Of a stretch of 64,000 bases of DNA, positions 1 to 7,591 are shown one piece after another. The notes below the pieces were generated by a model. That model did not search any database and was not told where the DNA came from. It saw only the letters and a list, made by a program, of their open reading frames with translations. The stretch covers positions 496,001-560,000 of the forward strand of contig AP024629.1 of the NCBI GenBank assembly GCA_019670725.1, read 5' to 3'. Position numbers and translations under genes: made by a program. Position 1 is the first letter of the stretch. Each line of letters starts with the position of its first letter. The DNA is from Alphaproteobacteria bacterium SO-S41. Its GTDB lineage: Bacteria > Pseudomonadota > Alphaproteobacteria > Micropepsales > Micropepsaceae.

Positions 1-510
1 CGCGAGCACCGCCCAGCGCCCGTCGGGCAGGCGGCCGAGATCGGCGGCGTAGAGATGGAGATAGGCGCCGCCCGCTGCCTGCGCGCCGCGGAAGGGACGC
101 AGGAATTGCGGGCTGGCGGCGACGAGCGCGGCGGGCAGTTCGCCGGACTTGAAGAGCGTCTGTTCGCCATAGATGTCGGCCGCGATGCGGTCGAGCAGTT
201 GGGCACGCTGGATGAGGCCGGCTTCCAGCGTCCGCCATTCCGCCGGATCGATTGCCAGCGGCGCGATGTCGAGTTCCCACGGCCGGGCGCGACCGTCGGG
301 ATCGCCATAGACATTGTAGGTGATGCCGTTGTCGCGAACCATACGCAGCGCAGTCGCTTCGAGGCGATGCAGCTCTTCGCCGCCGAGCGCCGACAGGCCA
401 TCGATCAGCTGGCGCCAATGCGGACGCATCTCGCCGTCGAGACCGACGAGTTCGTCGGTCGCGCCCGGCAGAGGCGCGTAGCCTTGCAGGAGGGCGGAGG
501 AAATACGCAT
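1..510 (-). CDS. Circularly permuted ATP-grasp family protein (partial, N-terminal 170 codons)
   Basis: Reads off the left edge, so only the N-terminus is present. The ATG at 508-510 gives MRISSALLQGYAPLPGATDE, followed by HWRQLIDGLSALGGEELHRL, a block with DNGITYNVYGDPDG, and RPWELDIAPLAI. This is the usual opening of the circularly permuted type-2 ATP-grasp proteins. These are thought to be ATP-dependent carboxylate-amine/thiol ligases and are commonly encoded with a transglutaminase-like protein. Here it lies 42 bases downstream of such a gene on the same strand, so the two are probably cotranscribed. The ATP-grasp catalytic residues lie outside the window. Confidence 0.85.
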   Translation of the reverse strand, partial: MRISSALLQGYAPLPGATDELVGLDGEMRPHWRQLIDGLSALGGEELHRLEATALRMVRDNGITYNVYGDPDGRARPWELDIAPLAIDPAEWRTLEAGLIQRAQLLDRIAADIYGEQTLFKSGELPAALVAASPQFLRPFRGAQAAGGAYLHLYAADLGRLPDGRWAVLA

Positions 511-552
511 GGGGCTAGCGTGTCGCTCCGGTGTGCGCTGGGGGCGTCAAGA

Positions 553-3500
553 TCATCGCCTGAGGTCGAGCGTCAAGGGAAAGTCGGGATTGGGCACACC
601 CTGTTCCATCACGACCGGCCCGGCGGTCTGGCCGCGCGGTTCAAAGCGCGCGAGCCGGCGGCCTTCGGCCTCATAGGCGTTGACCGGGAAGGTCTCGTAA
701 TTGCGCCCCGCGGGATGGGCGACGTGATAGGTGCAGCCGCCGAGCGAGCGGCCCGACCAGCTATCGACGATTTCGACCAGCAGCGGCCCGTGCGGCTTGA
801 TGGTCGGGTGCAGCGAGCGCGCCGCGGCCCAGGCGCGGAAGCGTACACCGGCGACGAGTTCGCCGCGTGTGCCGGTTTCAGCCAGCGGGGCCGCGCGGCC
901 ATTGACGGTGACGAGGTGGCGGCCGGGCGTCGCGTTGGAGAGCTTCAGCTGCAGCCGCTCGACGGAGCTATCGACGTAACGCACCGTGCCGCCTGCCGCC
1001 CCTTCCTCGCCCATGACATGCCAGGGTTCGAGGGCCTGGCGCAGTTCCAGCTCGACGCCGCCGCGCTCGACCCGGCCATAGACGGGGAAGCGGAACTCGA
1101 AATGCGGCGCAAACCACTCCTCTTTCAGCGCATAGCCGTGCGCGTTCATGTCGGCGACGATATCGGCGAGATCGGCGCGCACGAAATGCGGCAGCATGAA
1201 CTTGTCGTGCAGCGAGGTGCCCCAGCGCACGAAGCCGGCTTTGTAGGGCGTCTTCCAGAACCGGGCGATGAGCGCGCGCAGCAGCAGGCCCTGCGCGAGG
1301 CTCATCTCGGCATGGGGCGGCATCTCGAAGCCGCGGAACTCGACAAGACCGAGCCGGCCCGTCGGTCCGTCCGGCGAATAGAGCTTGTCGATGCAGATTT
1401 CGCTGCGATGCGTATTCCCTGAGGAATCGATCAGCAGATTGCGGAACAGGCGATCGACCAGCCAGGGCGGTGGAGCGAGGCCTTCGCCGGGCGCCGGCAC
1501 CTGCTTCAGCGCGATCTCAAGCTCGTAGAGCGAATCATGGCGGGCCTCATCGACGCGTGGGGCCTGGGAGGTCGGACCGATGAAGAGGCCGGAGAAGAGA
1601 TAGGAGAGCGCCGGGTGGTTCTGCCAGAAGCGGATAAGGCTGCCGAGCAGATCGGGCCGCCGCAGGAACGGCGAGTCGGCCGCGCGCCGACCTCCGAGCA
1701 CGATATGGTTGCCGCCGCCCGTGCCGGTGTGGCGGCCGTCGATCATGAACTTCTCGGCGCCGAGGCGCGTGAGGCGCGCTTCCTCGTAGACGGCGCGGGT
1801 GATCTCGACCTGCTGGCGCCAGTTCGTCGCCGGGTGGATGTTGACCTCGATGACGCCGGGATCGGGCGTCACCTTGATGACGTTCAGCCGCGCATCGCCG
1901 GGCGGGGTGTAGCCTTCGACATGGACGGCGACGTTCAGTTCGCGCGCGGTGTCCTCGATGGCCGAGATGAGCTCGACATAGTCGGCGCCGTTCTCGACCG
2001 GCGGCATGAAGATGCAGAGCTTGCCGTCGCGCGGCTCGAACGCCATCGCGGTGCGCACGGCATCGGCCGTGATGATCTGCTCCGTGCGCGTCTGGCGTCC
2101 CGCGTCGTCGGGTGCGGGCGCGCCCTGCAGCATGGGCTGCGAGGACGGGCCGGGCGCGGGCAGCGGCCCCTGCTCGATGAAGGGGTCGTCCTCAACGACA
2201 TAGGGATACGATGACGGCGGCACCCAAGGCAGGCTGCCGAGCGGCAGGCGCAGGCCCGCAGGTGAATCGCCGGGCGCGAGGTAGAGTTTCGGCTTGCGGA
2301 ACTTCCACTTCTCCGAACGCCACTTGCCATGGGCAAGCGCGTTCCAGCGCTGCACCGGCAGGACGACGCTGACGGGATTGTCGAGGCCGCGGCGGAAGAC
2401 CGATTTCAGCCGCGCATTGTCTTCCGCGTTTTCGATCTTGGAATCGTCGGGCGTGACGTTGACCGGCAGCTCGTCGGACTTCTCGGTGTAAAAGGCCGGA
2501 TCCTCGAAGGCGGGGAGCACATTGTCGGTGTCGATGCCGAGCCGCGTCGCCATGCCTTTGGCGAACGCCTCGGCATCGGCGATCGAGGCGGTCATCGCGG
2601 GCTTTTCGCGCGCGATGAGATCGGGGTTCGACCACAGCGGCATCCCGTCGCCGCGCCAGTAGAGCGCGAAGGCCCAGCGCGGCAGGCTTTCGCCCGGATA
2701 CCACTTGCCCTGGCCGTAATGGAGCAGGCCGCCGGGCGCGAAGCGGTCGCGCAGGCGGCGGATCAATTCATCGGCGAGGCCGCGCTTCGTTGGGCCGACC
2801 GCATCGGTCGTCCACTCGCCGGCTTCCATGTCGTCGATCGAGACGAAGGTCGGCTCGCCGCCCATGGTGAGGCGGACGTCGCCCGCTTTCAGTTCCGCAT
2901 CGACGGCATCGCCGAGGGCGTCGATCTCGGTCCACTGCTCCGGCGTGTAGGGCTTGGTGACGCGCGGATCCTCGTGGATCCGCTCGATCGTCATCTCGAA
3001 GCCAAACTCGACATTGGCGGGTTCGACGAGGCCGCTGATCGGTGCAGCCTGCTGGGGATCGGCCGAGGCGGCGAGCGGGATGTGGCCTTCGCCGGTGAGG
3101 AGGCCGCTGGTCGGGTCGAGCCCGATCCAGCCGGCGCCCGGGAGGTAGACCTCGCACCAGGCGTGGAGATCGGTGAAGTCTTCGGTCGCGCCCGAGGGGC
3201 CGTCGAGCGACTTCACGTCGGGCTTCAACTGGATGAGGTAGCCGCTGACAAAGCGTGCGGCCAATCCGAGATGGCGGAGGATCTGCACCAGCAGCCAACC
3301 GGAATCGCGACACGAGCCGGAGCGCAAACGCAGCGTGTCGTCGCAGGGCTGGATGCCCGGCTCCATGCGGATGACGTAGCCGATCTCGCTCTGCAGCCGG
3401 GCGTTCAGCGCGACGATGAAGTTGACGGTGTTCTGGGGCTCAAGATTGATCGTCTTGAGGTACTCGTTCAGCAGCGGCCCGGATTCATGCACGCGGCGAT

Positions 3501-3849
3501 AGGGGCGCAGTTCCTCTTCCAGCGCGGCGTCATAGGCAAAGGGGAAAGTCTCGGCCTCCTCCGCGACGAAGAAGTCGAAGGGGTTGATGACGTCCATCTC
3601 GGCGATGAGACGGACCTCGACGCTGAAGCGCTCGACCTTTTCGGGGAAGACGACGCGGGCGAGCCAGTTGGCCTGCGGGTCCTGCTGCCAGTTGAGGAAA
3701 TGGCCTTCGGGCTCGACGATCAGGGCGTAGGAACTGACGGGCGTCCGCGCATGCGGGGCGGGGCGCAGGCGGATCGTCTGGGCGCCCAGCGAGACCGGGC
3801 GGTCATAGCGGTATTCGGTGCGGTGCTTTAGGGCGACGCGGATAGTCAT
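553..3849 (-). CDS. Transglutaminase-like / DUF2126 large protein
   Basis: 1098 residues. The N-terminal region (about 1-300) is a bacterial transglutaminase fold: it opens MTIRVALKHRTEYRYDRPVS and carries the catalytic Cys in RSGSCRDSGWLLVQILRHLG, the His in DLHAWCEVYLPGAGW and the Asp in GLDPTSG. The remainder, with GEPTFVSIDD and GTGGGNHIVLGG, matches the DUF2126 extension. The start at 3849 is chosen because family members begin at this MTIRV; the longer reading frame to 3972 adds 41 atypical residues. There is no signal peptide. It is followed by the ATP-grasp gene, a known pairing suggesting a peptide- or amide-bond-modifying system whose substrate is unknown. Confidence 0.9.
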   Translation of the reverse strand: MTIRVALKHRTEYRYDRPVSLGAQTIRLRPAPHARTPVSSYALIVEPEGHFLNWQQDPQANWLARVVFPEKVERFSVEVRLIAEMDVINPFDFFVAEEAETFPFAYDAALEEELRPYRRVHESGPLLNEYLKTINLEPQNTVNFIVALNARLQSEIGYVIRMEPGIQPCDDTLRLRSGSCRDSGWLLVQILRHLGLAARFVSGYLIQLKPDVKSLDGPSGATEDFTDLHAWCEVYLPGAGWIGLDPTSGLLTGEGHIPLAASADPQQAAPISGLVEPANVEFGFEMTIERIHEDPRVTKPYTPEQWTEIDALGDAVDAELKAGDVRLTMGGEPTFVSIDDMEAGEWTTDAVGPTKRGLADELIRRLRDRFAPGGLLHYGQGKWYPGESLPRWAFALYWRGDGMPLWSNPDLIAREKPAMTASIADAEAFAKGMATRLGIDTDNVLPAFEDPAFYTEKSDELPVNVTPDDSKIENAEDNARLKSVFRRGLDNPVSVVLPVQRWNALAHGKWRSEKWKFRKPKLYLAPGDSPAGLRLPLGSLPWVPPSSYPYVVEDDPFIEQGPLPAPGPSSQPMLQGAPAPDDAGRQTRTEQIITADAVRTAMAFEPRDGKLCIFMPPVENGADYVELISAIEDTARELNVAVHVEGYTPPGDARLNVIKVTPDPGVIEVNIHPATNWRQQVEITRAVYEEARLTRLGAEKFMIDGRHTGTGGGNHIVLGGRRAADSPFLRRPDLLGSLIRFWQNHPALSYLFSGLFIGPTSQAPRVDEARHDSLYELEIALKQVPAPGEGLAPPPWLVDRLFRNLLIDSSGNTHRSEICIDKLYSPDGPTGRLGLVEFRGFEMPPHAEMSLAQGLLLRALIARFWKTPYKAGFVRWGTSLHDKFMLPHFVRADLADIVADMNAHGYALKEEWFAPHFEFRFPVYGRVERGGVELELRQALEPWHVMGEEGAAGGTVRYVDSSVERLQLKLSNATPGRHLVTVNGRAAPLAETGTRGELVAGVRFRAWAAARSLHPTIKPHGPLLVEIVDSWSGRSLGGCTYHVAHPAGRNYETFPVNAYEAEGRRLARFEPRGQTAGPVVMEQGVPNPDFPLTLDLRR

Positions 3850-4017
3850 GGATCGACGGCATCCCCACGCGCCTTTCTTGCTGCGGCGCAATATCCGCCC
3901 ATTAACGCCGCTTGCACCCGGCAGGACAAGGCGAAAGGTGCACTTCAGTCCATCTTGACGCTTTGCGGCCACAGGGTCTCACTCCTTGGCGCGGCTGGGT
4001 CCGCACGGGAGATGATC

Positions 4018-4410
4018 ATGGGACTTCTCGACCAACTGGGTGGCCTGACCGGCGGCAATGGCGGCATCGGCGGCGCCCTGCAGGAGATTCTCGGCCAATC
4101 CGGCGGGCTCGACGGTCTTGTCGCGAAATTCGACCAGGCCGGGCTCGGCGATCTCGTCAAAGGCTGGATTGCGACCGGCCCCAATCCCGCGGTCGCGCCC
4201 GGCCAGCTGGAGCAGGTTCTGGGCTCGAGCCAGATTCGCGATCTCGCCGCGAAATTCGGCCTCCCGCTCGACCAATTGCTCGGTGGATTGTCGGGCGCGC
4301 TGCCGCATGCGGTGGACGGGATGACCCCCGACGGGGCGATTCCCGCCGGGGGCGGCAACCTCAATGACGCCCTTGGCGGCATTCTGGGGCAGATTCTCGG
4401 CAAGTCGTGA
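4018..4410 (+). CDS. YidB-like (DUF937) protein
   Basis: 130 residues starting MGLLDQLGGLTGG. Gly/Leu-rich helical repeats (GGIGGALQEILGQSGGLDGL, then QLEQVLGSSQIRDLAAKFGL) and the pattern LPHAVDGMTPDG are typical of the DUF937/YidB family, whose biochemical role is not established. The ATG at 4018 is preferred to the one at 4012 because GGGAG at 4007-4011 then has normal spacing. It stands alone between the divergent transglutaminase gene and a small secreted-protein gene. Confidence 0.8.
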   Translation: MGLLDQLGGLTGGNGGIGGALQEILGQSGGLDGLVAKFDQAGLGDLVKGWIATGPNPAVAPGQLEQVLGSSQIRDLAAKFGLPLDQLLGGLSGALPHAVDGMTPDGAIPAGGGNLNDALGGILGQILGKS

Positions 4411-4598
4411 TCGAAAATCCGCGGAAAACTGCCGCAGGGTGTGAAAGTGCCTTGACGGGGACGCCGAGTTTCCATGGGAATACCCCGGAGCCGCCGCATT
4501 GTCGCCCGATGTGGCGGGCATCTTCCTAGGCCTAGACGGAACGCGGATCCGAGCCACCCAACCCCGCGCCGACCGTGTTCAAACAAGGGATTTCAAAG

Positions 4599-4964
4599 AT
4601 GTCGCGCAAAACTGTTGTTCTCGCCGCCCTGATCGCCTCGGGCTTTGCGTTCGCCACCGCCTCGGCCGCCGACATGGCGCTGTTCTCCAATGCCGGCCAG
4701 CTGAATGCAGGCAAGGCGATGCTCTCGGAAGGCGGCATTGCCGGCGTTTCGGGCAAGACGGCGGCCGATGCCAGCTTCTCGGGCGTGAAGACGATGAAGT
4801 TCTCGGGCGGGGACCTGTTCTCCTCGTCGCTGACCGCCGGCTCGAAGCTGGCGACCCCGGACGTCGCCTCGAAGTTCGCGAAGTTCTCCACCGATGCCGG
4901 CACCAGCGGCCTGCTCTCCAAGGGCCTCGCCGCCCGCACCTCGCTGCTCTCGGTCACGAAGTAA
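4599..4964 (+). CDS. Small secreted protein of unknown function
   Basis: 121 residues. MSRKTVVLAALIASGFAFAT followed by ASA-AD is a clear Sec signal peptide with predicted cleavage after about residue 24. The mature part is about 97 residues of Ala/Gly/Ser/Lys with no cysteine, and has recurring short units (SGVKTMKFSGGDLFSSSL, KFAKFSTDAG). I do not recognise the family. An upstream in-frame ATG at 4575 would add eight polar residues ahead of the signal peptide, so 4599 is preferred. A strong terminator follows at 4993, so this is probably a single-gene transcript. Confidence 0.7.
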   Translation: MSRKTVVLAALIASGFAFATASAADMALFSNAGQLNAGKAMLSEGGIAGVSGKTAADASFSGVKTMKFSGGDLFSSSLTAGSKLATPDVASKFAKFSTDAGTSGLLSKGLAARTSLLSVTK

Positions 4965-4992
4965 GCTTCGTCACCTGAGCCAAGCCTAACAG

Positions 4993-5020
4993 ACGGCGCG
5001 TCCCCGGCGGGACGCGCCGT
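4993..5020 (+). terminator. Intrinsic terminator after the small secreted protein
   Basis: A perfect 12-bp stem (4993-5004 with 5009-5020), loop CGGC, followed by TTCTG. It lies 29 bases after the stop of the secreted-protein gene and before the repair operon. Confidence 0.75.
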
Positions 5021-5086
5021 TCTGCTGTGCGCGGCCATGTCCGAAAATGGCGAGTCCATTTCGCGCCGTCTGGTAGAACGGCGGTC

Positions 5087-6568
5087 ATGGAAATGGACCC
5101 CACCCTCTGCTATCGCGCTCTCAAATCGCGCGACGCCCGCTTCGACGGACGCTTCTTCACCTGCGTAAAGACGACGGGCATCTATTGCCGTCCGGTCTGC
5201 CCGGCGCGGCTGCCGCTGTTCAAGAATGTCGTCTTCGTCGCCAGCGCCGCGGCGGCACAGAAGGCGGGCTTCCGGCCTTGCCTGCGTTGCCGCCCGGAAT
5301 GCGCGCCTGGCGCGCCGGCCTGGCGCGGCACCGGCGCGGTCGCGGCGCGGGCGCTGAAGCTGATTGCGGAGGGGGCGCTCGACGATGCCGGCGTCGACGC
5401 GCTGGCCGAGCGCACGGGATTGGGCGCGCGCCATCTGCGCCGCCTCATCAAGGCCCATGCCGGCGCCTCGCCGGTGCAGATCGCCCGGGCCCGGCGCATT
5501 CTCTTCGCCAAGCGGCTGATCGCCGAAACGCCGCTGAAGCTGACCGACATCGCCTATGCCTCGGGCTTTCGTTCGCTGCGCCGCTTCAATGCGGAGATGG
5601 CGGCCGCGCTGGGCCGCGCGCCGCGCGCCCTGCGCAAGGACGGACCCAAGACCGCTCCGGGCGCGGCGCTGATCTTGCCGCTGACCTATCGCCCACCCTA
5701 CGATTGGGACGGCGTGCTGGCCTTTCTCAGGCTGCGGGCCGTGCCGGGCGTCGAGGTGGTGACGGACATTTCCTATGCGCGGCACTTCGCGCTGGGCGCG
5801 GCACGCGGACGGTTCACGATCACCCATGATGCGGCCCGGCGGTCCCTCATCGCCGATATCGAGATCGACAAGCTCGAATACCTCGACCGTCTCGTGTCGC
5901 GCATCCGGGCGCTGTTCGACCTCGACGCCGATCCCGAAGCCATCGCGGCCGCCTTCGCCGCGGACGATCTGATCGCGCCGCGTCTGGCCGTCGCGCCGGG
6001 CCTGCGGCTGGTACAGAGCTTCGACGCCTTCGAAGCGGGGCTGCGCGCCATTGCCGGCCAGCAGGTCACCGTGAAGGGCGCGATCACCCTGCTCGGACGT
6101 CTCGCCGCGCGCTGCGCCGGCGATGCGGTGCCGCTCGTGATGCCGGAACCGGATGCGATCCTGGCCGCCGATCTCTCCGGCCTCGGCCTCACCGGTGCGC
6201 GCATCGTGACGCTGCAGACCTGGGCGCGATTCGCGCGACAGCCAGGTGTGCTCGACGCCCTGCGCTTCGACCCCGACGCCGCGATCGCCCAATTGACGGG
6301 CCTGCCGGGCTTCGGGCCATGGACGGCGCAGTATCTGGCGCTCAGGGGGCTCGGCGATACCGATGCCTTCCCGGCCGGCGATCTCGGTCTCCGGCAGAAT
6401 TCCGGCCTGGAGGCGAAGGACCTGCAGGCCCGGGCCGAAGCCTGGCGCCCCTTCCGCGCCTATGCCGCGCAGGCGCTGTGGCGCGTGACGGCGATCACCG
6501 ACGTCAAAACGCCAGCCCGGCCGAAACCGGCGGCACGCGTGAAAATCGAGGAGCATGTCTCGCTATGA
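5087..6568 (+). CDS. Ada-N/AraC/AlkA fusion: DNA-3-methyladenine glycosylase II with Ada metal-binding domain
   Basis: 493 residues. Residues about 1-75 are the Ada Zn/methylphosphotriester domain, with the Cys set in FFTCVKTTGIYCRPVCPARL and FRPCLRCRPEC. An AraC-type helix-turn-helix follows (HLRRLIKAHAGASPVQIARA, LTDIAYASGF). The rest is AlkA: an N-terminal domain, then the helix-hairpin-helix LTGLPGFGPWTAQYLALRG with the catalytic Asp in PAGDLGLRQ. It should bind methylphosphotriesters, perhaps activate transcription, and excise alkylated purines. The Ada methyltransferase domain is absent but encoded by the next gene, which overlaps by ATGA. ATG 5093 is an alternative start. Confidence 0.9.
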   Translation: MEMDPTLCYRALKSRDARFDGRFFTCVKTTGIYCRPVCPARLPLFKNVVFVASAAAAQKAGFRPCLRCRPECAPGAPAWRGTGAVAARALKLIAEGALDDAGVDALAERTGLGARHLRRLIKAHAGASPVQIARARRILFAKRLIAETPLKLTDIAYASGFRSLRRFNAEMAAALGRAPRALRKDGPKTAPGAALILPLTYRPPYDWDGVLAFLRLRAVPGVEVVTDISYARHFALGAARGRFTITHDAARRSLIADIEIDKLEYLDRLVSRIRALFDLDADPEAIAAAFAADDLIAPRLAVAPGLRLVQSFDAFEAGLRAIAGQQVTVKGAITLLGRLAARCAGDAVPLVMPEPDAILAADLSGLGLTGARIVTLQTWARFARQPGVLDALRFDPDAAIAQLTGLPGFGPWTAQYLALRGLGDTDAFPAGDLGLRQNSGLEAKDLQARAEAWRPFRAYAAQALWRVTAITDVKTPARPKPAARVKIEEHVSL

Positions 6569-7083
6569 AAACCACCGAAACCTTCATCCGCGCGCGGCAT
6601 CAATCGCCGGTCGGCACGCTGCACCTCATCCTCGATGGCGAGGCGCTCGTGGCGCTCGACTATGAGGGTTACGAGCCGCGCATGATGCGGTTACTTGCCC
6701 GTCGTTTTCCCAGTGCAACACTGCAGGACGGCCCCGTGCCGAAGGCGCTGGCCAAGGCGCTCGATGCCTATTTCGCCGGCGACACGGCGGCGCTCGATGC
6801 GATTCCGCTCAAACTCGGCGGCACGGAATTCCAGCGCACGGTCTGGGCGGCGCTGAGAACAATCCCGTGGGGCGACACCCAATCCTATGGCAGCCTCGCC
6901 AAGGCGATCGGCAAGCCGTCGGCCAGCCGGGCCGTCGGTCTCGCGAACGGCTCCAATCCGGTGGCGATCGTCGTGCCCTGTCACCGGGTGATCGGCGCGG
7001 ACCGTAAATTGACGGGGTATGCCGGCGGGCTGGAGCGGAAACGCTTCCTGCTGCGCCACGAAGGCGTCGCGGTCGCGGGTTAG
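6565..7083 (+). CDS. ogt: Methylated-DNA--protein-cysteine S-methyltransferase (Ogt/MGMT)
   Basis: 172 residues. The active-site block IVVPCHRVIGADRKLTGYAG carries the acceptor Cys, and FQRTVWAALRTIPWGDTQSY is the DNA-binding helix region. It repairs O6-alkylguanine by suicidal transfer of the alkyl group. It overlaps the Ada/AlkA gene by four bases, so the two are translationally coupled and together supply all functions of a classical Ada/AlkA response. Confidence 0.93.
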   Translation: MKTTETFIRARHQSPVGTLHLILDGEALVALDYEGYEPRMMRLLARRFPSATLQDGPVPKALAKALDAYFAGDTAALDAIPLKLGGTEFQRTVWAALRTIPWGDTQSYGSLAKAIGKPSASRAVGLANGSNPVAIVVPCHRVIGADRKLTGYAGGLERKRFLLRHEGVAVAG

Positions 7084-7247
7084 TCCCGGCCGGGATCCGC
7101 CTGGGCAACCAGGACGCTGTCGGCGTAGCGCTGCATCCGGTCGGCCAGCTCACGCGCGGCGATCGGATCGGCAACGCTGCCGTCGGCGATGGCGGTGCGC
7201 AATTCGTCCACGGCACGTAGGATGCGGTGGGCGATGTCGTCAAACAT
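7080..7247 (-). CDS. Small hypothetical protein (55 aa)
   Basis: Predicted MFDDIAHRILRAVDELRTAI followed by ADPIAARELADRMQRYADSV, a soluble amphipathic helical protein. Its stop overlaps the ogt stop tail-to-tail. The start is uncertain: ATG 7247 lacks a clear ribosome site, and GTG 7271 would add eight residues. I do not recognise a family. Coding is supported only by a clean helical composition and tight convergent packing. Confidence 0.5.
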   Translation of the reverse strand: MFDDIAHRILRAVDELRTAIADGSVADPIAARELADRMQRYADSVLVAQADPGRD

Positions 7248-7313
7248 GCCGTCTGGGATATGCGCGTTCACTAAGCTTGACCTAAGGTAATCCGCAAGGC
7301 GACGGCCGCGACA

Positions 7314-7357
7314 AAGACGGCGACAGGTCCGCTTGGGGTCGGACCTGTCGCCGTCTT
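7314..7357. terminator. Long perfect inverted repeat, candidate bidirectional terminator
   Basis: An 18-bp perfect stem (7314-7331 with 7340-7357) around the 8-nt loop CTTGGGGT. It sits in the 344-base gap between the small minus-strand gene and the TPR regulator. Neither side has a clear T run (GAAGAAG follows), so it may be an RNA or DNA structure other than a terminator. A second short repeat, ACGAG...CTCGT, follows at about 7368-7383. I see no gene in the rest of this gap. Confidence 0.45.
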
Positions 7358-7591
7358 GAAGAAGAAACGAGGGAGGACTCGTTCTGTCACGACCGACGCG
7401 GCCCATTCGCCGCGCTGGTGACAGTGATATGGCGGTTGTGTTGCAGCGCAGCGAGTGTGTTACCGCAAGTAACGTGTGCTGAAACGCCGCTTGACGGGCG
7501 GCTAAAGCGGTTCATCGTCGAAGTGCAACCGTGTGGTTTCAATAGGTTCGAGGAATCGGGCCTCTCAATCGGCGGTCTTGGGGACGGACGA

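Noticed and set aside
2329-3831. 500-codon open frame on the plus strand
   Set aside because: Antisense to the transglutaminase gene.
4452-4480. TTGACG with a 17-base spacer as a promoter for the secreted protein
   Set aside because: The -10 position reads TGGGAA, too far from consensus to support.
4532-6556. 674-codon open frame on the minus strand
   Set aside because: Antisense to the Ada/AlkA gene, whose zinc and HhH motifs are unmistakable.
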